Under the pieces are notes generated by a model. The model was not told the DNA's origin. It searched no databases and saw only the letters and a list, made by a program, of their open reading frames with translations. 34,793 bases of DNA from IMG/VR virus record IMGVR_UViG_3300010396_000077, positions 1-34,793 of that record; one strand, given 5' to 3'. A program made the position numbers and the translations under genes. This stretch comes from a virus. Shown piece after piece: positions 5,389 through 14,087 of this stretch (the first letter of the stretch is position 1; every line of letters starts with the position of its first letter).

Positions 5389-5625
5389 ATGTCGCGGCGC
5401 AACGTGATCCACTTTCCGGCCCGCAGGATTTCACAGAGGAAACTGGCGGCTTACTTCAATGCGATACGGACGTTGGAATCTGCGCTCGAAACGTATCAGG
5501 TGATCAGGGACGCGATCCTGGACGATATCTGCGACGGCCTGCCGGTCGAACCAGGGCCGCTAATAGTGGAAATGGAAGGACGCCGGGTCGTGGTGAAGCA
5601 AACGGGTTCGGGCTCTGGCAGGTGA
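5389..5625 (+). CDS. Hypothetical protein (78 aa)
   Basis: Starts 36 bases after the KGG-type gene. ATG at 5389 is chosen; a TTG at 5368 is the alternative, and neither has a clear Shine-Dalgarno sequence. A TACAAT hexamer at 5360-5365 could be a separate -10 box. The product has a basic start (MSRRNVIHFPARRISQRK), a helix (LAAYFNAIRTLESALETYQVIRDAILDDI) and a short beta end (LIVEMEGRRVVVKQT). No family recognised. Confidence 0.6.
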   Translation: MSRRNVIHFPARRISQRKLAAYFNAIRTLESALETYQVIRDAILDDICDGLPVEPGPLIVEMEGRRVVVKQTGSGSGR

Positions 5626-5627
5626 GG

Positions 5628-5669
5628 ATTAAATGCGAGGCGCGGTGGGCGAAGAAGAAGGCGAGCTAA
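5628..5669 (+). pseudogene. Remnant 3' end of a KGG-type gene
   Basis: The frame reads IKCEARWAKKKAS and stops. Its DNA matches the KGG-type gene at 5221-5244 at 23 of 24 positions (19 identical bases, one change, then GAAG). No start or upstream part of such a gene is present. It looks like the tail of a third, lost family member or a small duplication. Confidence 0.5.
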
Positions 5670-5684
5670 TTCAATTGTCTTCGT

Positions 5685-7844
5685 TTATTGCACCGAGGCG
5701 AACCCATGCACGCCCGTGCTCGCGCTCCCGACAGTGCAACACGTTGAAAAACTGGAAATGATGTTGTATTCAGCCTTCACCCAATCTGCCGACCAGGGTG
5801 TGTCCGCAATACGCACTTCGTCAATACTGCCGGTCCAATAAGTGCCGGTCGGGGTCGCCGTGAAACGCCCGAGGTTGACGTTGGTGGACCCGTCGTTTGC
5901 ATATGGCCCCGTGGGTCCGGCTGTGGTGCCGGAGCCATTCACGTAGACCTGAAAGCCGTTGGCATCGTCCCAGTAAGTGCACACGATGTGATACCAGGTG
6001 TTGGTGCTCGCGCTTGAATTTCCGGCAACCGTGATTAGCCCACCGTTCGCGCCGCGGCATGTGAATGTGTTCGCGGGCGAAGCGTCATTTGCACTCAGAT
6101 AGAAATCCTGGCCCTGCGTCCCGGCGGCATTCATACTTGCCAAGACTCGTGGTGACACGCCATTCGTGAAGGTTCCCGTGAACTTCGCCCACGCCTCTAT
6201 CGACACAGGACTGGCTCGATCGATACTGGGATCGCTTCCAAAATCCAGGTATTCGGTAGACGCAGCCACGGCGGCGAGACCGCCATCCACTTCGCCCGTC
6301 GTCGCCGTTGTGCTGTGATTCGTGGCTGTGTTGCCGTGGATGGTCGAATCGGCCAGGCTCAGCGTCGTCCCATCCTTCAGGTGCCAGACGCCTTGATAGT
6401 GCGAGTTCCAGGTAAGGCCGGCATTTTCCTGAGAAGTTGAAATCGAACTGTTGCCGTAACAGAGCCAGTAGGTTGTGCCGGCACCTCCGTTGAGGATCGG
6501 GACGTTGATCCAGGCGTTGATGGTCCCGGTTGTGGCGTCGTAGGTCTCAATTTCGAATGCCAGGAAACCGTTCGAGCAGGTTGAGTCTGACGCGAATACG
6601 AGATCGTATCCGCTGGAATTCTGAACAAGCCCGCCGTTTGCTACGGTCTTGAGATAGGAGTACGTTCCCGCAAACAGCACCGGGAAATTCGTCTGCGTCG
6701 ATGGGACTTGGCTGCCGTCGATCGTCACGCTGCGTCGATAGATAAACGTTGTTGGCGTTGGTGTGCTGGCGCTGCCCACCGTGTAGAACGTGCTGGGGCT
6801 GTTCTGGCTGTTGAATTCAGTGACCAACCAATCCGCCGAGCGCTTGACCGATGAATAGCGGATCTCGTCGAGTGCGCCACCGAAAAAATCCTGTGAAGAC
6901 ATCTCCCCGAGGGAGGCGGCGCGGTTCGGGGTTGGAGCTGTGTTAGCTGCGGAATGCTGCGAAACCCCGTTTTTGTAGATTGTCCAGGTGCTGCCGTCTC
7001 GCGTAGCTGAAACATGCGTATAGGTCCCGTTCGTTAGCGCGAACCCGCCGCCGGCCAGGTTGCAGCCGGCGCTCGTAGAAAGATAAATGCTGCCGCTAGT
7101 CAAGGCGCAGCCGAACCCGCCACTGCCGCCCATCAGAAACTTGTAATCCGATGCCCCGTCACCGTTGGCAACAGGGATGGATTCCGTCGTACCGCCAGTC
7201 CATTTGATCCAGGCCGACATGGTCAGATTTGACGTGGCGCGCGTGGGGGGACGGGCCGCCGTCTGCACGTATTTGCTCGTCGTGCCGTTGAACCCGCCGC
7301 CTTGTCCAATCTGGCCGTTTCCGGTGCTGTAGGTGATCGTCGTATCCGTCCCGCTGTGATCGCCCAAACTATCGGCGCTCGATCCGTTCATGTGCTGAAC
7401 GGAGGTGAATCCATTCGCCCACACGGCGCGCGGCTGCGCTTGCGTGGCCGTCACGGCGGCATTGCCGTAGCACATATAAAAAACGGTGTCTGAGGTGTGC
7501 GAGACCGTCGGTATCCGAACCCAGTAGTTGATGACTCCCGTCGACGCGCTGTAGGATTCGATCTCGAACGGCAGCAGGATATTGCAGGTCGAATCCGAAG
7601 TGAAAATCAGGTCCGTGGCGTTGCCACTGCCGTCGGTGTGCTGGATGGCGCCGCCGTTCGCGACGGTTTCGAGATAGGTGTAGGTGCCGGAGATGAGAAC
7701 GGGGAAGTAGGCCTGATCCGTGTTCGGAACTTTCGTGTGGTCGATCGTGATGGAGCGGACGTTGCTGTAGGAAGCAAAGGCCGCGTGTGCTAGAACTAAT
7801 GAAAGCGCGATGAATATAATCGTTCGTCGTGACTGTCTGAACAT
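5685..7844 (-). CDS. Secreted-type DUF2341/LamG tandem protein, putative tail fibre (719 aa)
   Basis: Residues 1-26 look like a Sec signal peptide (RRTIIFIALSLVLAHAAFAS). Two similar halves follow, each a DUF2341 domain and a LamG/concanavalin-like domain: DUF2341 at about 28-140 and 368-475 (both with SITID/SVTIDGSQVP, FPVL, TVANGG, DLxFxSDSTC, PFEIE/AFEIE, CYGN), LamG at about 145-355 and 480-705 (both ending in DEIRYSS/DEVRIAD, SADW, EFNS/EYN). Such domains bind carbohydrate. At the distal end of the tail module it probably acts as receptor-binding fibre or appendage. The signal peptide is odd for a virion protein, so it could instead be a lysogenic surface factor. No Shine-Dalgarno sequence is visible. 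Confidence 0.75.
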   Translation of the reverse strand: MFRQSRRTIIFIALSLVLAHAAFASYSNVRSITIDHTKVPNTDQAYFPVLISGTYTYLETVANGGAIQHTDGSGNATDLIFTSDSTCNILLPFEIESYSASTGVINYWVRIPTVSHTSDTVFYMCYGNAAVTATQAQPRAVWANGFTSVQHMNGSSADSLGDHSGTDTTITYSTGNGQIGQGGGFNGTTSKYVQTAARPPTRATSNLTMSAWIKWTGGTTESIPVANGDGASDYKFLMGGSGGFGCALTSGSIYLSTSAGCNLAGGGFALTNGTYTHVSATRDGSTWTIYKNGVSQHSAANTAPTPNRAASLGEMSSQDFFGGALDEIRYSSVKRSADWLVTEFNSQNSPSTFYTVGSASTPTPTTFIYRRSVTIDGSQVPSTQTNFPVLFAGTYSYLKTVANGGLVQNSSGYDLVFASDSTCSNGFLAFEIETYDATTGTINAWINVPILNGGAGTTYWLCYGNSSISTSQENAGLTWNSHYQGVWHLKDGTTLSLADSTIHGNTATNHSTTATTGEVDGGLAAVAASTEYLDFGSDPSIDRASPVSIEAWAKFTGTFTNGVSPRVLASMNAAGTQGQDFYLSANDASPANTFTCRGANGGLITVAGNSSASTNTWYHIVCTYWDDANGFQVYVNGSGTTAGPTGPYANDGSTNVNLGRFTATPTGTYWTGSIDEVRIADTPWSADWVKAEYNIISSFSTCCTVGSASTGVHGFASVQ
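7791..7820 (+). promoter_or_regulatory. Candidate promoter of the lipoprotein-like moron
   Basis: A consensus -10 TATAAT lies at 7815-7820. The best -35 is the poor TAGAAC at 7791-7796, 18 bases upstream. The element lies inside the first codons of the opposite-strand 719-aa gene and would give a leader of about 60 bases before the ATG at 7887. Confidence 0.4.
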
Positions 7845-7886
7845 GATTGAATTGCTCGGGACTTTCAGTTGTCGTGGGGAGCCAAA

Positions 7887-8168
7887 ATGCGAAAACTACT
7901 GCTCGGCCTGATGCTTCTCTGCTCTTGTGGGCTGGTGGGCGCGCCCAAGCTAAATGAAAAGCAGCAGCGCGTCCTCGAGGACAAATCCAACGAAGTGCAG
8001 TACTACATAGGGCAACTGCAGAGGGAAACTCAGACGAAAGCTGCCCGGAAAGAACGGGAGCTTGAGGCAATGAAAGAGGACATGTTGCGCGATCTCAGAT
8101 TAGATCCGTCAAAATATTGCATCCGCGCAACTGGCCCATCATTCGAGATTTTGCCTAAATCTCACTGA
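7887..8168 (+). CDS. Small lipoprotein-like coiled-coil protein on the opposite strand (93 aa)
   Basis: GGGGAG 7 bases before the ATG supports this start. Residues 1-20 form a signal sequence with an LCSC motif that is close to a lipobox. Residues 28-75 are a charged helix likely to form a coiled coil (LNEKQQRVLEDKSNEVQYYI, then RKERELEAMKEDMLRDLRL). A short lipoprotein with a coiled coil would suit an outer-membrane spanin or a surface-exclusion lipoprotein. It points against the late operon, so it is expressed separately, like a moron. It overlaps the end of the next fibre gene by 7 bases. Confidence 0.65.
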   Translation: MRKLLLGLMLLCSCGLVGAPKLNEKQQRVLEDKSNEVQYYIGQLQRETQTKAARKERELEAMKEDMLRDLRLDPSKYCIRATGPSFEILPKSH

Positions 8169-9580
8169 CACCAAACCTGGCCCATGATCTTCGTCACCGT
8201 CGTGGCCGTGGCCACACTGAATCCAAACACGTCGCCGCTCGATACGGAAGTGCTCCAACCCGAGCGCGAACCGTTCTGGGCAATCTGAGCAGAGGAGAGC
8301 GTCAAGGGCGCGGAGGCTGATATCTTGTTTGAACTGGTGGGGATCGCCCCGGCTGCTTTCCAAACGTCCACCGTGACTGACCCGGACTGATCCGCTGCAA
8401 TATCAATCCGCGTGATGGTGCAGGCAAATGCCACCGTAGGATAGAAGCCGATATCGCCGGTCGGGATTACCGCGCCGCCGCCGTCCACGCCAAAGTTGAT
8501 GACGTGAAGCTGGGCAGGCGCGCTCGTGCCACAGCTCCACGCATCTGTCGATTGCGTGAAATTCAGGTGATTACCAGCCGAGTCGGTGCAATCCGGGACA
8601 GTCTTGGCTGAAGGGTCAGCGCTGGATGCGCCGATGAGCGTCTGATGAGCGCCGAGAGCGACAGCACCGATGGCGGCTCCAGCGCCTTCGTTGATCGCGA
8701 CCGAGTGCGTGGCCGCTCCATTGTTTACGTTGCAGGTGGAACCGAGAGTGCAGGTCTGGCCGTTGGGTGTCGTGCTCGCTGAGGTCAAACCGATAGTCTG
8801 GCCATTCGGCCCCTGCGTGAGCGTGATGTCGGTCCCCGCGACATCCGGGACGGTGGACAAATAGTTCGTGCCATCCGTCCAAACGGACACCGTTTGGTAC
8901 TGCTGGACGGTGATGTTCGACGTGCCACCATTGATCGTGAGGCTGTTGCGCGAGATCGTCAGTGCGCTCGCGTTCAGGTTCTCGATGATGGCGGACCAGG
9001 TACTGCTCGGCGGCGCGGCGGGCAGGGTTGCCGTGCACGAGGAGCAATTCATCGTCACGAGCTTGCTGTTGTCGCCAGAAATGAGCAGGTAGCTCGCGGT
9101 CTGCGCGTTGACGCCAGCGAAGCCGCCGCCGCTGCTGGCTTTGATCTCGGCCGGAAACAAATCGATCTGATACGTTCCCGCGCCGCCGTTCGTTGTGAGC
9201 ACGCGACCGAGAACCTGGCCTGACGTGGGATATGTGCTTCCGCTATCGTGACAATCGCCGGCCGTCGTAGAGGAAAGCTGAACGTAGTCTCCCGCAGTCG
9301 TGGCGCCGTCAAAGACGCAATTGAGAATCCCGGACAACTGAATCGTCGCGGTCCCTGAGGTTCCCGCCCCGGCCACCACAATCCCCAGCGCCCCGCCGGT
9401 GTCGGTTGTCGCTGTAATGACTGCCTTCGACGGCGCCCCGGTCAGTTTCGCGAACTTATTGAGGGTCGTGCCGGTCGAGCTGGAGTTGGCCACCGCAATA
9501 CGGTTCGGCTGCTGCAATGGACTCTGGGATCGTGCCGCGATGGCAAACAGTATCGAGACAACTGCGAGCTTTAGTCTCAT
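8162..9580 (-). CDS. Putative distal tail / fibre protein with signal peptide (472 aa)
   Basis: Begins with a typical signal peptide (MRLKLAVVSILFAIAARSQS). The rest is rich in Ser, Thr, Gly and Ala with short beta repeats, as in phage fibres: SSSTGTTLNKFAKLTG, several Cys-bearing strands, LTQGPNGQTIGLTSAS, and a C-terminal domain from about residue 350 (VINFGVDGGGAVIPTGDIGFY, ending GQVWCQ) that looks like a compact beta sandwich. I cannot name a family. The gene lies 3 bases after the 82-aa gene and belongs to the distal-tail cluster. Its signal peptide is shared with the 719-aa neighbour and not expected for an ordinary fibre. Confidence 0.6.
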   Translation of the reverse strand: MRLKLAVVSILFAIAARSQSPLQQPNRIAVANSSSTGTTLNKFAKLTGAPSKAVITATTDTGGALGIVVAGAGTSGTATIQLSGILNCVFDGATTAGDYVQLSSTTAGDCHDSGSTYPTSGQVLGRVLTTNGGAGTYQIDLFPAEIKASSGGGFAGVNAQTASYLLISGDNSKLVTMNCSSCTATLPAAPPSSTWSAIIENLNASALTISRNSLTINGGTSNITVQQYQTVSVWTDGTNYLSTVPDVAGTDITLTQGPNGQTIGLTSASTTPNGQTCTLGSTCNVNNGAATHSVAINEGAGAAIGAVALGAHQTLIGASSADPSAKTVPDCTDSAGNHLNFTQSTDAWSCGTSAPAQLHVINFGVDGGGAVIPTGDIGFYPTVAFACTITRIDIAADQSGSVTVDVWKAAGAIPTSSNKISASAPLTLSSAQIAQNGSRSGWSTSVSSGDVFGFSVATATTVTKIMGQVWCQ

Positions 9581-9583
9581 GTG

Positions 9584-9832
9584 TCAGTACCGGTAGAAAG
9601 CCGTGATCACATCGCCGCTGGCGGGCGCGTTGGTGAAGGTAACGGTGGCGCCGGAAATCGTGTAATTCACGGTAGGCACCTGAAAGTCTCCGTTAACGAA
9701 GAGCTGCAGGCTGGTCGCAGGAGCCGGGGTGTGGGCCAGGGTAAATGTGACGTTCGAGCCATCGGCCGTTCCGGACGGGGTTTCACCATCGGCAAACTTC
9801 GGGGTACTCGCGATGGCGGTCCACTTACCCAT
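9584..9832 (-). CDS. Small beta-structured tail protein (82 aa)
   Basis: The sequence has the common phage pattern 'LFVNG...VPTVNYTISGATVTFTNAPASGDVITAFYRY'-like (residues 45-82), a small beta sandwich often found in tail-tip and fibre-associated proteins. The same pattern is embedded in the DUF2460 protein at 16365-17471 (AYSIDLAGLITFSGAPGNGLVIT). The start overlaps the end of the giant tail-tip gene by 8 bases, so translation is probably coupled. It may cap or decorate the tip or connect the fibres. Confidence 0.65.
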   Translation of the reverse strand: MGKWTAIASTPKFADGETPSGTADGSNVTFTLAHTPAPATSLQLFVNGDFQVPTVNYTISGATVTFTNAPASGDVITAFYRY

Positions 9833-12800
9833 TCGCCTTGATCTCCCACGTCTCCCACTGGTCGGTTAGAACGATGAAACTCGCGCCGCCGATGGTGTCT
9901 CCGGAGTGGGGTTGAATCGTCACCGTGTGGGAGGTCGAATCGATCTTCTGGACAATGAGCCGCTGGTTCGGGACTGATCCCGTAGGAAGCAGTGTGTAAA
10001 TGACGTTCCCGGCCGTAGCGTCCACCAGCACCAGCCCATCGGTGATGAGCTCGGTATCGTCCGCGGTGATCTTCCGCGTTCCCTGGGCGCCCCAAACGTA
10101 GATATCCCGGAACTGCGCAAATAGTTCGGGACATTCCTTGCCGTCCGCGTCCGCCGTGGTGATGAGCAGCAGCAGGGTGAGCCGGCTCCAGTTCAGGACG
10201 TTCAACACCTGCACGGGAGGCGCTGGACTCGGGACCGGATCGAACGCGTGGACCTTGTTTCCTTCGACGATCGAGGGCCAGGCGGGTTCCACCACAAAGA
10301 ACTGGCTCGTCGAGTCCGGCTCCACATCCCAGGCCGGCGTGACCGTCAGCGTCGTTCCGGTGTTCGAGACCACGGTGCGCTGCTGGCCGGCGCCGGTTCC
10401 CCGGACGATCATCACGATGTTGCCCTTCTCGGCGTCGGTCGCTAATCCGGAAGGCGCGGTCGAGTTCACATAGTTTGCGTCGCCGATGGTGGTTGCGGAG
10501 TGGATGTTTCCGTAGCTCCGCATGATGAACACGTCGCCCACCTGGACGCCGGCAGCAACCGGGTCGGGCGTTACTGTGAAGTCGGTCGCGGTATTGGCAG
10601 AGACCAGGAAGTCCATCACCGGAATTGCCGAAAGGTCCCCGAGCTTCCGCGCGACCAGGCTCAGCACGTAACCGGCGAATTGATTGCCTCCGAACGTCTC
10701 GCCGGCGAAGGTCAGGGTGTCGGTGGCGACGGCATTAGCTCCCTGGCCGAAGCAGCCGGTGTGAATCGCGCGTTTGACTTTGTAAACCAGGTGGTCGAAG
10801 AGTTGGTCCGGCGGGCCGTCCGTCGCGACGTTGATGGAGGTGATATCTATGTTCGCCGGGGTTCCACTGCCGTCCGTCTGCCGGCACAGCGCGTGTGGGT
10901 CGGATCCGGCATACAGGACGTAACCCGAGGTCGAAGGCTGCCACGCGATGATCGCTCCGGTCCCGATGGTGTTGGTGTTGGTTCCGACCGGGACAATGAC
11001 CTTGATGATTTCCGAAAGAAACGAGAGTTTTCCACCTGAGTCGGTTGCTGCGATCGCCAGATACCAGGTCGTTCCGCCATTGACGCTTCCCCCCGTTGAG
11101 GCTGTGGCCCCTACGGGAGAAACGATCGGCGGCTCCGCAACTGTGGAAAGTACGTTGACCGGCAAATCCCCCAGGACCTGCAGCTCGGGGATCGGCGTCC
11201 CGTCCGCCGCGGTGGCATAGGCGGGATTGACGGCAAAGGTCAGCTCGGTCGGATCAAAGATCGCATCGCCGGCGACTGGCGTTTCCGCATTGGCTCTCCA
11301 GGCAAACGGCGTTCGCGGCGTCAGGATGAAGTACTTCTGCGCTGTCACGTTGGCGATCGGCTGCTCCATCTGACCCGATTTGTTGAACGAGGTGAACTTG
11401 AAATAGTGGACCTGGTCGATGTCCGCGTCTTTGTACTTCCACACGAAGCAGCTCGTGTCCAAAACCAGGAACGGCTCGCCGGTGTAGTGCTCGGTGATCG
11501 GAGTTCCGAAGCAGCCCCTTCGCAGGTAGGTGATGTCGTACTTGTCAGTTGCGGTGAGGGTCGCGGTTTTGTAGGCGATGATTTCGTTCCCCACCATGAC
11601 GAGCGAAACCAGAGCGTCGGCCTGCTCCTGGGTGTAGGAGGGCAGCTTCCCGTTTGAGATGGTGAGATCGACTGAAAGCGTGCCCGAGTTGTCGGGATCC
11701 GCGGCATAGGGCAGTCCCGCCGTCAGGAAGCCCATGGTGCTCGGCCCCTGCTGCAGCCCGATCTCGGAATACGTCACGTCATCGATCGAGCGATGAACCC
11801 GGCAGCCGCCCCACTGCAACGCCCCAGATAATCCGATCAGGAGCTCGTATCCCTGGCCCCTGGTCATCCCCAGCGGAGCTTCGAGAAACATCGGCGCGTA
11901 GGTGTCGCCCGGATCCGCCAGATACGGAGGCCCAAGGGCCTGCGTCGTCTGCCGCGGATAGAGCGTCGGAGCGGCAACCGACCACGGAAACTCTTCGGCT
12001 TCGATGGTGAGCTCCCCGTTATCGTCTTCTTCGATCGAGGTGATGCGGACCGGCTCTTTGACGAGTCCCTGGTACTTTTCCGTGAGCGTGACCAGATCCA
12101 TGGGCTCCAACAGGCAGAATTGCCAGCCGAGCTTGAAGCTGTAGGTGTTGCGGACGTTGACCGAGCGCTTGAGCACGGTGTCTACAACTTTGGCCACTAC
12201 CGCGTGCGTGGTGATGCCGTGCAGGCTCATCACGTTATCCGGCCGCAGGCCAAACTGCTCGACCGCCCAGTCCTCGGATTGCGCGAGGGTTTCCGCCTGG
12301 TAGCCGTTGTTCCGGTTCAGCCACTCGACGATTTCCTGGTTGTACGCGTCCCGGACCGTGGGTCTGACCACTACAAGCGGCCCGGTGTCCTGCCGGATGA
12401 AATCGTCGTCGTCCAGGTCATAGATCGGCTGGGTGGAAGGCGTGAAGGTCGCGCCGTTGCCCACCGCGGTCGTGTCGCCATAGGACTTGAACTTGAGGAA
12501 CCCTTCACTGAAGAAGCAGTTGGAATTCGCGATGGTCAGCAGATCGTTCATCCAGTCGATCCCGGTCCGCTGGGTATCGAGAGCCAGCGAGATGAACAGG
12601 CTGTTGGCTTTGCAATAGTTCGAGAGCTCGGTCAGATCCCCGAGGTTTTCAGGCGGGAAAAGCACCTGGTTGATCAGAAAGTCTTCGATGATCTTGGAGG
12701 GTTCGGCATCGATGATTCCTCCGCCGAACTGCAGAGGTCCGCCGATCTCATAACTCAGGTTCGGAACCGTCCCACTGGTCCCGAGCTCCATCAGCGAATC

Positions 12801-13550
12801 GGCGATGTAAGCGATTTCGCTGTAGCCGATGGCCTGGTCCGGATGGTTGCTCGTGAGATAAGCCCAGACCGCCTGGCCGAGCTCGCCAGTGAACAGCGTT
12901 ACGTTCAGGTCCGCGATCGGGTTCCCGCCTGTAGCTGTGGTCGGTTGCGCCCAGGTGTAGGAAATCTGCACCTGCTTGCCGGCGTCGGCCGCGGCGAAGG
13001 TGTAGCTTCCGTCCATGTTGAGCACGTACTCGCCGGCGCCTGGCGAAGAGGCGACGCGCTTCAGCGGGGAATTCTGGTTGCCGGTGAGGTTGAGAAGCGA
13101 GGGCGAGCCGTAATCGTTCGATGTGACATCGTACGCGTCCGAGGATGCCGTCCCGAGATCTCCGACGAGCTGGGCCTGGTGGGTCGGATTGAAATTGCCG
13201 CCGCCGCCTGGGACGGTGAAGTTTTCGGTTGTGCGGGCGATGGTGAGCTTGGTCTTGTCGATCCAGACGTTGCGGATGTCGGTGATCGGCCCCTTGCAGA
13301 GCGCGATCATGATGGCGGTTTTGTAGTCGTACTGCTGATTTGTTCCGCCGCCGCCCTTCTTTCCTCCGCCGCCTTTTTTCCCGCCGTCGACTTTCTTCGC
13401 CTGCCAGTCTCCGGTCCAGATCACGTTGCCGGGCAGACGAACAGTGCCGTACACCACGGGAATGACGCTCCCGTAGAGCGAGCTCTGGACGTGGTAGCCG
13501 AGCAGCTTCGAGTTCTGTTGCGCGTTGGTGCGCGAGCCGAAGAGAGCCAT
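9825..13550 (-). CDS. Giant tail-tip / baseplate hub protein (1241 aa)
   Basis: This is the central host-contact protein of the tail, comparable to lambda gpJ and the large hub of gene transfer agents. The N-terminus (LGYHVQSSLYGSVIPVVYGTVRLPGNVIW, then ALCKGPITDIRNVWIDK at residues 84-101) is typical of the family. Residues 54-70 are a Lys/Gly linker. Residues 163-201 carry a YTFAAADAGKQVQISYTW module also present in the 248-aa tail protein, and about 820-892 look like a fibronectin-type module. The middle holds the tail-protein 3-like region (about 400-520). The C-terminus is variable. No Shine-Dalgarno sequence precedes the ATG; a rightward moron was inserted just upstream. Confidence 0.85.
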   Translation of the reverse strand: MALFGSRTNAQQNSKLLGYHVQSSLYGSVIPVVYGTVRLPGNVIWTGDWQAKKVDGGKKGGGGKKGGGGTNQQYDYKTAIMIALCKGPITDIRNVWIDKTKLTIARTTENFTVPGGGGNFNPTHQAQLVGDLGTASSDAYDVTSNDYGSPSLLNLTGNQNSPLKRVASSPGAGEYVLNMDGSYTFAAADAGKQVQISYTWAQPTTATGGNPIADLNVTLFTGELGQAVWAYLTSNHPDQAIGYSEIAYIADSLMELGTSGTVPNLSYEIGGPLQFGGGIIDAEPSKIIEDFLINQVLFPPENLGDLTELSNYCKANSLFISLALDTQRTGIDWMNDLLTIANSNCFFSEGFLKFKSYGDTTAVGNGATFTPSTQPIYDLDDDDFIRQDTGPLVVVRPTVRDAYNQEIVEWLNRNNGYQAETLAQSEDWAVEQFGLRPDNVMSLHGITTHAVVAKVVDTVLKRSVNVRNTYSFKLGWQFCLLEPMDLVTLTEKYQGLVKEPVRITSIEEDDNGELTIEAEEFPWSVAAPTLYPRQTTQALGPPYLADPGDTYAPMFLEAPLGMTRGQGYELLIGLSGALQWGGCRVHRSIDDVTYSEIGLQQGPSTMGFLTAGLPYAADPDNSGTLSVDLTISNGKLPSYTQEQADALVSLVMVGNEIIAYKTATLTATDKYDITYLRRGCFGTPITEHYTGEPFLVLDTSCFVWKYKDADIDQVHYFKFTSFNKSGQMEQPIANVTAQKYFILTPRTPFAWRANAETPVAGDAIFDPTELTFAVNPAYATAADGTPIPELQVLGDLPVNVLSTVAEPPIVSPVGATASTGGSVNGGTTWYLAIAATDSGGKLSFLSEIIKVIVPVGTNTNTIGTGAIIAWQPSTSGYVLYAGSDPHALCRQTDGSGTPANIDITSINVATDGPPDQLFDHLVYKVKRAIHTGCFGQGANAVATDTLTFAGETFGGNQFAGYVLSLVARKLGDLSAIPVMDFLVSANTATDFTVTPDPVAAGVQVGDVFIMRSYGNIHSATTIGDANYVNSTAPSGLATDAEKGNIVMIVRGTGAGQQRTVVSNTGTTLTVTPAWDVEPDSTSQFFVVEPAWPSIVEGNKVHAFDPVPSPAPPVQVLNVLNWSRLTLLLLITTADADGKECPELFAQFRDIYVWGAQGTRKITADDTELITDGLVLVDATAGNVIYTLLPTGSVPNQRLIVQKIDSTSHTVTIQPHSGDTIGGASFIVLTDQWETWEIKANG

Positions 13551-13615
13551 CTAAAAAAAGTTGTTGCGGGCTGGGATGGGATCGGCTATCGTGATCGAGA
13601 CGACAGCGTTGCTGC

Positions 13616-13635
13616 GATTCTCAGGACTGAGAATC
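13616..13635. promoter_or_regulatory. 20-bp inverted repeat upstream of a moron, candidate operator
   Basis: GATTCTCAGGACTGAGAATC has perfect 9-base arms around GA. It lies 11 bases before the ATG at 13647. A TTGCGG-17-TATCGT promoter-like pair (13564-13592) lies upstream, so it could be an operator or a leader hairpin; TTGCTG at 13609 could also serve as a -35. No U-tract follows, so it is not a simple terminator. Confidence 0.5.
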
Positions 13636-13646
13636 TGTACAGACCT

Positions 13647-14087
13647 ATGAAACTAAGCGAGGCCATGATGTTGGGCGCTACCCTGAGACCGCAGGCCAGG
13701 GGCAGTTTCTATTCGCGGCGTTTCTTCGGGCTCTTTGGCGAGAAGACATCTTGCGCCTTGGGGGCTGCTTACGAAGCCGGAAATATTCAGGTCGTCGGTT
13801 TCTCTCCTGGCGCGCAAACTCTCGATTCCAGGGGTTCATCGACCAGTACTCTCGCCTACCAGGTTCCTGCCGAATGGTGGAGGATAATCTCGGCGACTTA
13901 CGTTTGCCCTGCCTGCCCCAAAATCCTCGTCGGCTCTGAGATGATTCCGCACCTCAATGACCATCACCGCTGGAGTCGGCAACAGATTGCGGAATGGGTG
14001 AAGCTCATCGAAGACGGAGTGCTCTCAACCAGCGATGGCGCGGCTGCGCCAGAGCGGCAGCAAACACTCATTCAGGCCAGAAGCTGA
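13647..14087 (+). CDS. Moron-like protein with C2H2-type zinc motif (146 aa)
   Basis: Rightward gene between two leftward tail genes. It starts MKLSEAMMLGATLRP and contains GEKTSCALGAAYEAG, then CPAC (C87, C90) and HLNDHHRWSRQQIAEWVKLIE, with H102 and H106 completing a CxxC...HxxxH metal site. This 'ALGAA ... CPxC ... HLND-H-W-x-IAxW' layout is a known small phage protein of unknown function, found in many prophages. It has its own control region with a 20-bp palindrome. Its 3' end overlaps the NlpC/P60 gene by 20 bases on the other strand. A longer frame upstream is antisense to the tail-tip gene and not real. Confidence 0.75.
   Translation: MKLSEAMMLGATLRPQARGSFYSRRFFGLFGEKTSCALGAAYEAGNIQVVGFSPGAQTLDSRGSSTSTLAYQVPAEWWRIISATYVCPACPKILVGSEMIPHLNDHHRWSRQQIAEWVKLIEDGVLSTSDGAAAPERQQTLIQARS

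Noticed and set aside
12120-14087. 655-codon open frame on the plus strand
   Set aside because: Most of it is antisense to the tail-tip gene and reads as low-quality protein. Only the last 146 codons, from 13647, look real and are annotated.
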